Shown here: positions 42,330-56,502 of the stretch, piece after piece
Position numbering within the stretch: position 1 is the first letter of the stretch
Layout of the letters: every line of letters starts with the position of its first letter
Assembly: GCF_024323335.1 (NCBI RefSeq)
Contig: NC_066581.1
Location: 299,234,536-299,298,535 of the forward strand
Direction: 5' to 3'
Length of the DNA: 64,000 nucleotides
Source of the DNA: Lathyrus oleraceus
Taxonomy: Eukaryota > Streptophyta > Magnoliopsida > Fabales > Fabaceae
Position numbers and translations under genes: made by a program
The notes under the pieces: model-generated
Told to the model about the DNA's origin: nothing
What the model saw: only the letters and a program-made list of their open reading frames with translations
The model's database searches: none

Positions 42330-43407
42330 TCAAAGATAGAAGAAATTGATAAAAAATATATATAATAAAAAAAAGATAACATTAAAAAATTGAGATTTTC
42401 TGTAACATTAAAGAAATATAACATTAAAGAAAAACAACACAGAAATATAAAACAACTAAAAAATATGTAAATAAAGAAATTATGGTTTCATAAATTGAAG
42501 AAATTAAAGGGAGGAAATCAATAACATGAAAGAAATTGAGGAAATCAATGAATTTGATAATAATTAATTTTACTATTTTTTCTATAATACATTAGTATAA
42601 AACAATCACATAACTCTTATAATAAATATAATACCATTTATAAAGATCCTAGAAACCGTTATGCGTTAAAACATATGATTGATTTAGTATTATTTTACAT
42701 TATTAATCTTGAATAAGTCGATTATCTTTATTACATTGGGCCTCTTTCATTCTACCTTATTTCTTAACCCTTCAGATAAGTAATCCCTCCGATTTTTTTT
42801 CTTCTTTTTTTTACTCTATCATTTTTCTTTTCTTTTTTTTTTCTTTTTTTTTTCTTTCGTTCCCAAAGGACACATATCACCTGCAAGAAGTATATAAAAG
42901 TAAGGGATATGAAAGTGGAAATAACTAACAAATGATCATTAGTAATATTAATTCTAATTTGTTTTATTTAAAAAATGATTAAATAAAAATAAGTTTCATC
43001 TCTATAATTATTTATTCCAATGCATCAAATGTCTTTTGAAAAAACTATCTTAAAGCTCACCCATTCAATGGACAGTAGCACAAACACGACAAGGGTAATG
43101 AACAAACACGACAAGGGTAATGAAAAAAAAAAGAGAAATTATACTTCAATTCCAACTTATGTACCATTTTTTTCGGGATTAAAATTCATCATTTAAAGAC
43201 CAAACATACACACTTGCATAGGATAACCAAACATACACACTTACATCGGATGTACTTGCACAATTATCAACGGAGTTGCATTAATCCAACATCATATTTA
43301 TAATAGTCAATAAATATATTAATTTGTAAAAAAAACACTATCACCCCAAATCCCGAAACCCAACGACAAAATATTTAGTCATAATCTAATCTTTAATTAT
43401 ATGTGAT

Positions 43408-43496
<89 letters not shown>

Positions 43497-43560
43497 TGTC
43501 AACAATTAATTTTAATTTTAAAGAATATATAATGAACAATATCAATCATTAATAAAGAAA
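42330..43560. repeat. Unclassified AT-rich repeat, copy B
   Basis: Blocks in order: AACATTAAAGAAATATAACATT (42400), TTATGGTTTCATAAATTGAAG (42480), GATTGATTTAGTATTATTTTA (42670), ATGATCATTAGTAATATTA (42938), CACTATCACCCC and TTTAATTATATGTGATCTTATA (43335-43410), then a (TA)n tract and CAATTAATTTTAAAGAATATATAATGAACAATATC-like sequence. Confidence 0.6.
43410..43491. repeat. (TA)n microsatellite, about 41 repeats
   Basis: Follows TATGTGATCTTATA without the ~40-bp spacer seen in copies A, C and D, so the tract has replaced or absorbed it. Confidence 0.95.
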
Positions 43561-45824
43561 TTAATAGATTAATAGGCTTAAGCTTTATTAATGAATAGAT
43601 TAATAGTCTTAAGCTTCATTAAAAAATAGATTAAAGTGTCTGTATCATCAACTCATTGATTTTTTTGATTTTATTCTACTAAGCAGACGCGTGACTTTTT
43701 TCCATTACACCTCTTTGATTCTACCTTATCTTTCCACGTCTTCTTTGTGTCTTTCTTTCAATCATAAAATTTCACAAGGGGTCCAAATGACACATATCAC
43801 CAGCAAGATAATATATAAAAGTACGGACCTAAAGTGCGAACAAATAACAAATGAACAATAGTAATATTATTTCTAATTTATTTCATTTAAAAAATGTTTT
43901 AATGAAAATAAATTTCATCTTTATAATTATTTATTCTGATGCATCAAATATCTTTTGAAAGAACTACCTTAAAGCCAATCCATTTAATGGACAAATGCAC
44001 AAACACTAGATATTAATTGTAAATTTTTGGTAGATATCCACTCAAAAGCAAATAGAAAATGAGAATAAATAGAAATGGTATGCCTAGCTCATATATTTTC
44101 AATAAGAGGTCCATAAAATGCTCATATTCCACGTTATATAAACCCAAACTTTAATAGACAACTCTTTCTTTTCCTCTAAAAAGAAGGTACCGGTTAATTG
44201 GTTATTATTACTATCATAAAAACAACACTAAAGAATATGAAAAGGAAGTGAAATTGATAATTGCCAGCAGTTTTTCTCTAGAGAATGAAGTAAGATTCAC
44301 GAAAAACAAAGGTGGTACCAACAACTTGTATATAGAAGTTATGCAAAATCTTGGATAATTGCAAAATTCCTTTTCAAACAAAAATTAAATGTTATCAATT
44401 ATGGAATGTATTTGGCAAAATACTTGCAAAGACTACACAAACTTACATTTTTATGCTAATTATGAGATTAGAAACTTGACATATCCAAAACATGGAGAAT
44501 TTCCTTTACAATCTTTATCTCTTGCGGTTCAATAGAAATGAGAAAGAATCATACTCTTAAACATGGAAACTTTCCTTTCAAAAGAAAAATAAAAATAAAA
44601 TAAAAAAAGCAAATAAAATATAAAATTAAATAACAAAATCATGTTTATCTCTTTTTATAGGAATGAGAAATAATTGGACTTCTTATACTTTACCTATTAA
44701 GAGATATTTCCTCCCTTTCTCGAAAATAGTATGTAATAAACTAAATTAGGAATCAAGGAATATTACAACAGTTTTTTTTTTGAAGAAAGATAGCAACTGA
44801 GGAAAAAAAACTGTAAACAAATAACTCTAGTTCCAAACAAACAAACCACTTTATGTAATCAAAAGGTATGAGTGTCAAAGATCGAAGAAATTGACAAAAT
44901 AGGTATAACAAAAAAGATAACATTAAAGAATTGAGGTTTTTTGTAACATTAAAGAAATATAATATAAAATAAAAATAACACAAAAACATAAAATAATTAA
45001 GAAAATATGTAAACAAGAACACTGTTTACAAACAAACCGTGTAATAGAAAATTATGGTTTCATAAATTGAAAAAATTGACAAAATATATATAACATTAAT
45101 GAAAGATGACAACGAAAGAAATCGAGGAAATCAATAACATTCAACAAAAATAACATTAAAGAAAAATAATATAAAAAGATAGAACAAATTTTTAGGGTTT
45201 GAGTGATTGAAGAAATAGAGTTGAACAATAAAAAAACATATGAAATAATGTCATTTACCTTATTGTTCTAAAGAACAATTGAAATGGTCGATAGTAAGCA
45301 ATGAAGTATTGGATACAGTGACTGGTTGAAGAAAATATGGATAAGTATGAAAAGAGAAAAGATATGGTAAATTAAGTAGAGAAGTGATTGCTCTGTGTTC
45401 GATTAATTTGACACATAAATGGCTTGATTGAAACCATAAATGAAGAGATAAAATCAAATTTATTTGGAATCAAGCATAGGTTTGACTTATTAGGCAGATT
45501 CAATTCCAACTTTAAAACACAATTGGTTGAAAACTTAATTTGTTAAACCAATTTTAACCCAAAAAATCAAGATGTGGCATAATTAGAAGAAATAGTATAG
45601 ATAGTATTTCCAAAACATACACTGTTGCATATGATATCTTTGTATAACTATGAACTGTGAGTTGTATTAATTAAATATTATATTTATAATAGTCTATAAA
45701 TATATTAATTTGTCAAAAAAACACTATCATCCCAAACCCGAAATCCAACATCAAAGAATTTAGTCACAAATCTTTAATTATTAATTATATGTGATCTTAT
45801 AGTTATATTTTATTTTAAACTTTG

Positions 45825-45895
<71 letters not shown>

Positions 45896-46270
45896 GTGAA
45901 CAATTAATTTTAAAGAATATATAATGAACATATCAATCATTAATAAAAAAAATGAATGGATTAATAGTCTTAAGCTTTATTGATGCAGTTTTGTTTTATA
46001 AAAGGATTATTTTACAATTTTTATGGAAACAAATAAGTTTATAAATAATTTTTATTGTGTGGTAGTTACTTAAGTATAAAACTATTTTTAGTATGTGATT
46101 ATAATATAAATGATTTTGAGAGAAGAACATTGAATAAAAATACTATGAAAATTTGTACCAGGTCATCAGATGACTTATCGGATTAATCAATTTTACTGTC
46201 GGTTAACATATGACACATTTAAATCAATAACATAATTTTAGTTCATAAAGCAACTTTAATTCTCCTCAAG
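43561..46270. repeat. Unclassified AT-rich repeat, copy C (rearranged)
   Basis: Contains the same blocks, but in another order because two partial copies seem joined: ATGAACAATAGTAATATTA (43850), AAAACATGGAGAATTTCC (44480), AACATTAAAGAAATATAA (44945), TTATGGTTTCATAAATTGAA (45050), CACTATCATCCC and ATTATATGTGATCTTATAG (45720-45800), and (TA)n. The right part (to about 46270) matches copy E through TTACTTAAGT and GATGACTTATC. Confidence 0.55.
45827..45892. repeat. (TA)n microsatellite, about 33 repeats
   Basis: Between AAACTTTGCA and ATGTGAACAATTAATTTTAAAG, the same flanks that bound the (AAT)n tract of copy D. Confidence 0.95.
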
Positions 46271-46740
46271 ACCGAATTAGAGTTTGTAGGAAAAAGGAGA
46301 GTCCTAAAACTAAACTCATTATCCTAGAAAGTATCATTCACATAATGCAAATCGAAGCCAGAAAACAGACACTCGTAGAGGTAAAAATCATGAGAAATTT
46401 AATATCTACAATATATATTTTTAAGAAGAAAGAGAAAAATTATTGATAGTTGAGAAATCAATGGTTGAATGCAAATTACGAATTCTTTAGGAAATAGAAT
46501 CCCATGAAGTCATTGTAGTGACAGATTTATAGATTCAGAATATTAATAACTGTTTGATTGAAATTTGATGGTCTTACAAAAAATAAATGATGGTAGTACA
46601 AAATATAGATATTATATTAATTTTAAAATTTAAAATACTAAACTTAAATATTAACCATCGGATCTTATCAAACAATTACTATCGCTCTAAATGTATGCAT
46701 GCATGTTACATGTGTAGTTTTGTGGGATACTCTTCCAAAC
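46271..46740. other. AT-rich flank without recognised features
   Basis: No ORF or repeat is recognised. It ends at the copia 5' LTR; the last five bases, CAAAC, would be the target duplication, but the other end of that element is lost. Confidence 0.5.
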
Positions 46741-47181
46741 TGTTGAATTGTAATTCTTTGTGTCGAAGCAGGTTGCTCGACAGAGTAAGGAAGTGTCCAA
46801 CCATCTAGTGTGTTAAGTAGTGTTGGCTATTTTGGGCTTTTTATAATTTTGGGTTTTTATATTTTTGGGATTTGGCTTGAGGTCTGAGTTAACCTAAATC
46901 TATAAATAGAGAGAGTAACCCTTATTTTCATATAGAAGTGAATATAGCATTCATAACATTGTATTCAATGTACTTTGCAGTTACAAAGTAAATAAGAAGT
47001 TTTCCACAATTTGTGGGCAGAGAGAAACTCTGCAGAATTATATTACTCTTCTCCTTCATCGTTCTATACACTCTCTCTTTTTCCATTATTCCTTTCTTTT
47101 CATTGCTATTGTGTGGGTAATAATAATCTTGTTCATCAAGATTGATTAAAATTCTCCATAGGTGTTGGGAGATTTCCAACA
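46741..47181 (+). repeat. 5' LTR of the second copia
   Basis: Starts TGTTGAATTG and ends TTTCCAACA. TATAAATAG at 46901-46909. It ends directly before TC and the PBS. Confidence 0.92.
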
Positions 47182-47183
47182 TC

Positions 47184-47201
47184 TGGTATCAAGAGCTCCG
47201 G
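47184..47201 (+). other. Primer binding site of the second copia
   Basis: TGGTATCAAGAGCTCCGG matches the usual copia tRNA-Met PBS (TGGTATCAGAGC) apart from one extra A. Confidence 0.85.
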
Positions 47202-47229
47202 TTAATCGATTTGTGGGAAGAAAATCACC

Positions 47230-50200
47230 ATGGCAACGAATCATCCAAACGGGCATTTTCCAGCAAATCTTCTGATTCTCAAGAATAACAATTATGAGAA
47301 TTGGTGCAAGCAGATAAAGGTTGTATTCTATTATCAAGATCTTTGGGATCTTGTGAAGGAAGGAGTAACAACGCTTGTAGAAGCCGCGACGGATCAAGAA
47401 AATGTTGCACATAAAGAATTGAAGAAGAAAGATTATAAAGATCTCTTTATAATCCATCAATGTGTTGATACAGATAATTTTGAAAAGGTTAGTGATGTAT
47501 AGTCAACAAAAGAAGCATGGAAAAAATTCTGGAGAAATCGTTTGGAGGCGCGAAGAAGGTGAAGGAGGCGAGGTTACAAACTCATAAAAGAATGTATGAA
47601 TTGCTTAAGATGGAAGATAATGAAAGCATAATTGATTTCTTCACCAAGGTTACAAAACTGGTGAATCAAATCAAGGTATGTGGAGAAGTGTTGACATCAC
47701 GATCTGTTGTTGGAAAGATCTTGAGGTCGTTGGCTCCAAAGTTTGACCACGTGGTAGTAGCCATAGAAGAGTTGAAATATTTGTCAAAATTGACAAAGGA
47801 AGAGCTTCAAGGGACGCTTGAATCTCATGAGCAAAGAATGGCTGAAAGAGCTGCAGGAAAATCGAAGAGTGATATGGCTTTGCAAGCTCAATCAGCAAAA
47901 GAAAGAAAAGGCAAGGGAAGCTGGAATGACAACAAAGGCAGACGAGGTTACAATATTTCGATTGGTCGAAATCAGCAAGAAGGAAACTGGTCGAATTAGA
48001 GAAAACCCTGGAACCAAGGCAACCAAAGAGGTGGTGTTGCAGGTAGAGGAACAGGTGGTGGTCAAAAGCCAGATAAAGGTCACATTCAGTGTTACAATTG
48101 TTAAAGGTGTGGTCACTATTCTAGTGATTGTCCAGAAAAGCAGAAGAATCAAGAAACTTATGCAAAGCCGGAGAAACATGTAGAAGAAGAGACGTTGCTG
48201 ATGGTTACAACAAGAGAAGAAGAGAGATTCAAGGACCAATGATACTTGAACTCATCATGCTCATCACACATGTCTGGAAGAAAAGATTGGTTTGTCAACA
48301 TAAAGCCCTCAATGAAGAACATGGTGAAATTTTCAAATGACAACACTCTAGCAGCTAAAGGTGTTAGTGATGTTCTGATTATGAGGAAAGATGGCAAGAG
48401 GTCAGTAATTTCAAATGTGTTGTACATACCAGACATGAAGAGTAATTTGCTCAGCATAGGGCACTTGGTCGAAAAGAACTACAAGGTGTCGATCAAAGAC
48501 AAGATGATGAGAGTTCTCGACTCAAATGAAATTACAGACTTGGCCATCTCAATTTCAAAGACATCAGAGATTTGAAGAGAAGAAATATGGTTTCAAGATT
48601 ACCAGAAATTGATATTCCAAATGAAGTGTGTGAAGAATGTGTGCAGGCAAAGCAGCATAAGAACAACTTCAGTAAGGATGCAGGAAGCAGGTCGAAGGAA
48701 ATTCTTGAAGTCATATACTCTGATGTATGTGGTCCTCTCTAGGTGGAATCGATTAGAGGTAACAAATACTTTGTTACATTCATAGATGATTTCAGTCAAA
48801 AACTGTGGTCTTGCCTGATCCAGAAGAAAAGTGAAGTGATCGAGGTATTTTCCAAGTTTAAATCTATGGTCGAAAGACAGGGCGGTTGAAAGATCAAGAT
48901 TTTGAGAACTGATGGTGGTAGAGAATATGTGTCGAAAGACTTCGATGCATTATGTATGAAATAAGGGATTGTGCATGAGGTGGTGCCACCCTACACTCCA
49001 CAACAGAATGGAGTCGCAGAAAGGAAGAATAGAACCATTATGAATATGGTTAGAAGTATGTTGAAAGGTAAGCATCTACCCAAAGAATTATGGGGAGAAG
49101 CTGTGTCGATTGCGATATATATCCCGAACAGATGTCCGACAAAGAAGCTAGAAGGAATAACGCCAGAAGAATGTTAGTCTGGTGTCAAGCCTAGCTTGAG
49201 TCATCTAAGGGTGTTTGGATCTATAACACATAAACATGTGCCAGATCAGTTGAGAAGAAAACTTGATGACAAGTCCAGTCAGATGATCCTGATAGGATAT
49301 CATTCGACTAGAGGATATGAGTTGTTCGATCCAATGAATAAGCAAGTAGTGATCAACAGGGACGTGATCATAGATGAGATTAAGGAGTGGGATTGGACTG
49401 AGAATGTCAAGAAAGATCCAGTGAGAATCTTTTATGATGAACCAGCTAGTTAAGTCGAAAGAGAAGTTCGATAGGAAGAAGTCAGAGGTGAAGCAAGTAC
49501 AAGCAGACCTCAAAGAACAAGACACATGCCTGCAAGATTGTAAGAATGTGTGTTTACATCAGATGATGTAATCGATGAAGAAGGTGAGATGGTACATTAT
49601 GCTTTCTATGCAGATGTCGAACCTGTCAATGCAACTGAGGCATTGAAAGATTCGAAGTAGATGAAAGCAATGAACGAAGAGCTGAAGTCAATCGAAGCCA
49701 ACAACACTTGGTCGCTTGTCGTATTGCCCCAAGACAAGAAGACAGTCGATGTGAAGTGGGTATACAAGGTGAAGTTGAATCCCAAAGGAGAAGTGACTCG
49801 ACACAAGGTGAGACTTATGGCGAAAGGATTTCTTCAGAAAGAAGGAATCGACTTCGATGAAGTTTTTGCACCTGTTGCTAGGATAAAAACAACCAGGTTG
49901 GTTGTTGGTCTAGCAAACATGAACAACTGGCAGATGTGTCAGATGAATGTGAAATGTGCATTACTTAATGGACCCTTAGAAGAAGAAGTTTATGTTGCAC
50001 AACCAGTTGAGTTTATGAAACATGGCGAAGAAAGAAAAGTGTACAGGCTGCATAAAACCCTGTACGGACTTAAACAAGCTCCAAGAGCTTGGAACAAGAA
50101 GATAGATGGATTTCTAAGGAGAAGGAATTTGTGAAGTGAAAATATGAAAATGGAGTATATGTAAGAAGAATCAAGAGTGAATTGCTTATACCATGCCTCT

Positions 50201-51165
50201 ATGTCGATGACCTGTTGATAACAGGTAGCTGCAAGAAGGAGATCGAAGATTTCAAAGGTGATCTCAACAAGGAATTTGAAATGTCAGATCTGGGTGACAT
50301 TTCATATTTTCTTGGCATCGAATTCTACAAGAGTGGTAGAGGTTTGATGATGCATCAAAGAAGGTATGCGGGCGAAATACTCAAGAGATTTGAGATGCAA
50401 GATTACAACCCAACTTCAACTCCAGCTGAGCCCAGATTACAACTGTCGAAAGATTCAGATGAAGATGATGTCAACCCAACCCAATATAGAAGACTTATTG
50501 GGTCACTTCGATACCTTTGTCACACAAGGCCTGACTATGCATACAATGTAGGTATAATGAGTAGGTTCAGGAAGAAGCCAAAGGTATAACATCTGGCAGC
50601 GACAAAGAGGATACTAAGGTATCTGAAAGAAACTCTCGACTATGACATTTTGTTTCCTGCAGCTGATGAAGGAAAAGAATGCAAATTAGTGGGATACACC
50701 GCCTCAAGTTGGTGTAGTGATGCTGAGGATCGAAAATCCACAGTTGGTTATGTGTTTATGCTAGATGGTGCACCAGTTGCTTGGAGTTCGAGAAAAGAGC
50801 CAATAGTGACATTATCGTCATGCGAAGCAGAATACATAGTTGTTTCTCTTTGTGCATGTCAAACAACGTGGGTGGTGAATCTGGTCGAAGAGATAACAGC
50901 GAAGAGCCATGGAGCAATTACCATGAAGATCGACAATATGTCAGCTATCAATCTGACGAAGAATCCAATAGCACATGGTCGAAGAAAGCACATCGAAATG
51001 AGATTCCATTATCTTCGAGAGTAGGTAGCAGATGGGAAGATGAAAGTGGAACATTGCAGAACTAAGAATTAGATTGCATACATCATGACGAAGGGAGTGC
51101 AAGTCGGATTGTTCAGAAGGCTAAGAGCTATGATGAATGTAGATAACTTAGACACAATGAATTAG
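47230..51165 (+). pseudogene. Second copia gag-pol, many stops
   Basis: Starts at ATG 47230 (context ACCATGGC). Gag: NNNYENWCKQIKVVF, a stop near 47500, then a second open stretch to 47999. The zinc knuckle near 48090 reads CYNC then a stop, then CGHYSSDC. The protease shows WYLNSSCSSHM, where the Asp of D-S-G is Asn, so it is inactive. Integrase: YSDVCGPL, stop, FVTFIDDF, RTDGGREY, stop, [14 protein letters not shown], so the catalytic D, D and E residues are present. RT from 49661 includes MNVKCALLNGPLEEEVY, YGLKQAPRAW and CLYVDDLLI (YVDD intact). RNase H from 50650 includes DRKSTVGYVFMLDG, SSCEAEYI and KNPIAHGRRKHIEMRFHYLRE. The end reads VGLFRRLRAMMNV. Confidence 0.92.
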
Positions 51166-51171
51166 ATAGTG

Positions 51172-51505
51172 TGTTGAATTGTAATTCCTTGTGTCGAAGC
51201 AGATTGCTCGATAGAGCAAGGAAGTGTCTAACGACCTAGTGTGTTAAGTAGTGTTGGCTATTTTGGGCTTTTATAATTTTGGGTTTTTATAGTTTTGGGC
51301 TTTGCCTTGAGATCCAAGTTAACCTAAATCTATAAATAGAGGGAGTAACCCTTATTTTCATATAGAAGTGAATATAACATTCATAACATTGTATTCACAG
51401 TATTTTGCAATTACAAAGTGAATAAGAAATTTTCCATAGTTTGTGGGCAGAGAGAAACTCTGTAAAATTATATTACTCTTCTCCTTCATCGTTATATACA
51501 CTTTT
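51172..51505 (+). repeat. 3' LTR of the second copia, truncated
   Basis: Starts TGTTGAATTG, TATA at 51331-51339. It matches the 5' LTR until TATATACACTTTTTTT, then shows a scrambled AAGTGAATAAGAAGTTTTC segment that resembles an earlier part of the LTR. About 100 bp of the LTR end is missing. The PPT upstream is poor (AATTAGATAG). Confidence 0.88.
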
Positions 51506-52284
51506 TTTTTAAGTGAATAAGAAGTTTTCTTCCATTTTTCTCTTTTTTTTTCATTAGATAAGTAATTTATTCATTCAAATCAATCTTCTATGTAACCCTA
51601 TCTTAGGTACTACATTTTTTTTAAACGTTCCTAATTCCCAAAACTAAGGTATACATTTTTTTTCTTATCATTTCCTTACTTGTCATATACATTTATTTTA
51701 TCCCCACTAACCATTCTTCACTCACTCAACTCACATCAAAGTTGTTAACACATAAAGCATTTAAATTTTAGTGACATATTCTATACCATATATTTTAATA
51801 TTATGCACCATGCTTCAAATACAATTTCAACCGTCTCTAAAGATCATACTTGCTGACCACAAAATATTTAAGATATCATATATGAATGTGTTTTTACATC
51901 TAATGTCTAATAATATATCCATATTTATTGACGAGTTATACTATTTTAAATAAATAATGTTTTTATTAATTATGTATAAATGTATAATGACATCCAAATT
52001 ATTTTCTTGAAAACATTATTTTCAAATGTTGTTATTGTGCTGATATTAAAAAATAATTGTTTTATTGAAATTATAATAAAAAAATTATATTAAAAAAATT
52101 AACATTTTTTTAATCCGATATTCCGAATATAGACATTGTTTTTAAATTATTTATAAAAGTGGTTGAATTTACAATAAATTTTTTTACCTTTTATAAAAAA
52201 TTATTTAGATGAAAAATACATTATTTTTGTTTTAACTTTATTTTATTTATTGTAGTTTATAAAAATATTTGTATAAATGGTATT
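51506..52284. other. AT-rich stretch without recognised features
   Basis: Poly-T and poly-A rich DNA with no ORF, repeat or motif that I can identify. Confidence 0.5.
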
Positions 52285-53880
<1,596 letters not shown>

Positions 53881-55896
53881 TTAAGTTTTATTAAAGAATA
53901 AATTTAAGTGTTTACATCCGCAACTCACCGATTTTTTTGATTTTATTCTGTTAAATCAGATGTGTGACTTTTTTCCATTGCACCTCTTTAATTCTATCTT
54001 ATCTCTTCATCCCTTGAGATAGATAATTCATCAGTATTTTTTTTTTCTCTCTCTTCTCTTTGGTTTCCCTCGTCTTCTTTGTGTCTTTCTTTCAACCATA
54101 TAATTTCACCTTCATCCCCTTCAACGGTTCACAATTTGACTTTATGAAAAAAGTCCAAAGGACACATATATAATATTAACGAAATCCAACAACAAAGAAT
54201 TACAATTTTTAATTATATGTGATCTATAGTTCTACTTTATTTCTCTGTCTCTATATAATGTCAACCATTAATTTTAAAGCAAATATAATGAACAATATCA
54301 ATCATTAATAAAGAAATGAATAGATTAATAGTCTTAAGCTTTATTAATGTAGTTTTGTTTTATAAAAGGATTATTTTACAATTTTTTATGAAAACAAATA
54401 AGTTTATAAATAATTTTTATTGTGTGGTGTTACTTAAGTCTAAAAATTATTTTTATTATGTTATAATATAAATGATTTTGAGAGAAGTTTGAATGAAAAT
54501 ACTGTGAAAATTTGTAGCTGACCATGAGATGACTTATCCAATTAATCAATTTTATTTTCAGTGAAATTTAAACTTATTTTCAGTGAGAGAAGTTTGAATG
54601 AAAATACTGTAAAAATTTGTAGCTGACCATGATATGACACATTTAAATTGAAAACATAACTTTAAATAAATATATTTGAATAAATTATTTATATTTAGTG
54701 AAATTTAAACTTGAGATTTAAAAAAAAAACAAATTCTCATCTTAATAATTGAAAGAGAAAGAAAATGGGGTGAAATGAAAAATTGGAAATTTTTCGTAAC
54801 ACTCTACATCTTAATTCATGAGAAATTAAAAATTGTTTTATTTGTTTTAGATTATTTGTTAGAGCTCTATTATGAAGAATTTCCAATGATGTTAGCTTTT
54901 GTATGAATGGTTGAAATAAATGTTTTATAGATGATCTTTTATGAGTGAATTTTTCATGTATAAACTATTAATTGAGTGGACGTAATAAATTTATTTTAAC
55001 TCATAAAACATTAATGATATAGTGAATAATGAAAGAGTTAACCTTATAAAACAATGAAATATCATGAAAATGAGTAAATGCATCAGAAAAGATTGAGTAT
55101 ATGTATTTTGGAACATGAAACATCACATTATGGGCCCTGGGCCCATTTATTTTGACTTATTTTTTTTTTTATAGTTTAACATATATAATATTTTAGTTTG
55201 AGTGAGGTAAAGTATCTACCCGGTACACTAACGGAGAGGTTTGGACAAATTTATTCATTTTTGGGTTTGGTTGATTTGGATAATAAGTTGCTCAAATAAA
55301 TTTTCTTTTTTTATTAATATTAAATATTAAACGATGATTTATCATATTTTTTTAATAAAAATTATTCAACATTTTTTTATTTTAAAAAATAGATAACCTA
55401 TTTTTACTATATTTTAACATTATAATATAATAAATTATCATCAACTAACAAAATTATCATAAAATACTATCAATAAATTAAAGTTGCATGACATAAAATT
55501 GTATTAACATCAAAATAACTAAATAGTGAAATATTTAAAATTAGTTAAAATTATGGTTCACTAAAATCGTAAATGTTATGTGACTAAAATTGCAACAACT
55601 AAATTAATATTTATCAAAAAAAATTCAATTTTTTTTTTTTAATTTCGAAGCTATTTCAAATAGTGTTTCATAAAAATTATTTTTTAGATACAACTATTTG
55701 AAAAATTGGATTTTAACTATGTTTTGATCTTTAATAATGTATGTTTTTTTATAGGATGTAAAAGTTAATCTTTCAATTTACAATAAACGAATATAAAAAA
55801 TTTGTAATATTTTGAGAAACGGTTTCATAAAATTCATTTTTAAAAATATAAAGAAAAAATCTATTTTTTTAAAGTTAAAATAAACTGACCTTAGTT
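53881..55896. repeat. AT-rich DNA with repeat copy E
   Basis: 54160-54660 repeats part of the same family (CCAACAACAAAGAATT, TTTTAATTATATGTGATC, then AATTAATTTTAAAGCAAATATAATGAAC and the right end shared with copy C), but with no microsatellite. Within it a 50-60 bp segment, AGAGAAGTTTGAATGAAAAT, is duplicated (54480 and 54585). 54700-55896 is AT-rich with nothing else recognised. Confidence 0.55.
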
Positions 55897-56071
55897 TTTT
55901 AATGTCATGTGTAACCGGTTACACGTATTGGTGTAACCGGTTATAAGCCCGAGTTTTTGTATTTTATGCTATTGTACTTGGTGAAATTGTATTTCAATTA
56001 TTGTGTAACATGTATATAAGTGTTTAGGTTGCACTCTCATCTTGGTCAATAAAAATATAGCATATCTCTTT

Positions 56072-56167
<96 letters not shown>

Positions 56168-56350
56168 AGGGTGAGATGCTATATTTTTATTGACCAGGGT
56201 GAGAGTGCATCCTAAACACTTATATACATGTTACACAATGATTGAAATGCAATTTGACCAAGTACAATAGCAGAAAATACAAAAACTCGGGCTTATAACC
56301 GATTACACCAATACGTGTAACTGGTTACACATGACACTAAAAAATTAAGA
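55897..56350. repeat. Large inverted repeat of copia LTR sequence
   Basis: Arms of about 170 bp, roughly 55901-56072 and 56170-56348, are about 93-94% identical as reverse complements by eye. The loop is (CT)n (56077-56132) followed by (AT)n (56133-56163). The right arm is part of the minus-strand copia LTR; the left arm is a fragment of the same LTR in opposite orientation, without its first ~150 bp. A transcript through it would form a long hairpin. Confidence 0.85.
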
Positions 56351-56495
56351 AATTAATTAAGCTTTAGTGGTAACCGGTTACACCTTCGAAAATTTTAGAT
56401 TTTTGCTACTATAAAGCATATCAGCATCAGCTGTAAACGGTTACACACTTGTGGTAACCGACTATAATACTTGAATTACTTCATAAACTTCAACA
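56165..56495 (-). repeat. 3' LTR of the minus-strand copia
   Basis: In its own orientation it starts TGTTGAAGTTTATG just after the polyprotein stop and runs through several GTAACCGGTTAC motifs and a GTATATAAG TATA-like site (about 56219-56226) to the (AT)n tract, where the inverted copy begins. The true LTR end is uncertain because of the microsatellite. Confidence 0.7.
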
Positions 56496-56502
56496 CACCA
56501 TC

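Larger units (their letters stand above)
46741..51505 (+). mobile_element. Decayed Ty1/copia element with 441-bp LTR
   Basis: The 5' LTR, tRNA-Met-type PBS, full gag-pol order and the first three quarters of the 3' LTR are present. The 3' LTR breaks off near 51505 in a T-run, so no target duplication can be confirmed. Numerous stops make it non-functional. Its coding region is clearly related to the minus-strand copia at 56503-63474. Confidence 0.92.

Noticed and set aside
44753..45022. 89-codon minus-strand hydrophobic frame rich in Phe and Leu
   Set aside because: Produced by A-rich repeat DNA; low complexity with no start context or homologue recognised.
46741..51165. Frequent TCGA (GTCGAA) words in the second copia
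   Set aside because: Conspicuous by eye against AT-rich flanks, but I cannot count expectation here and it may be simple codon habit of the family.
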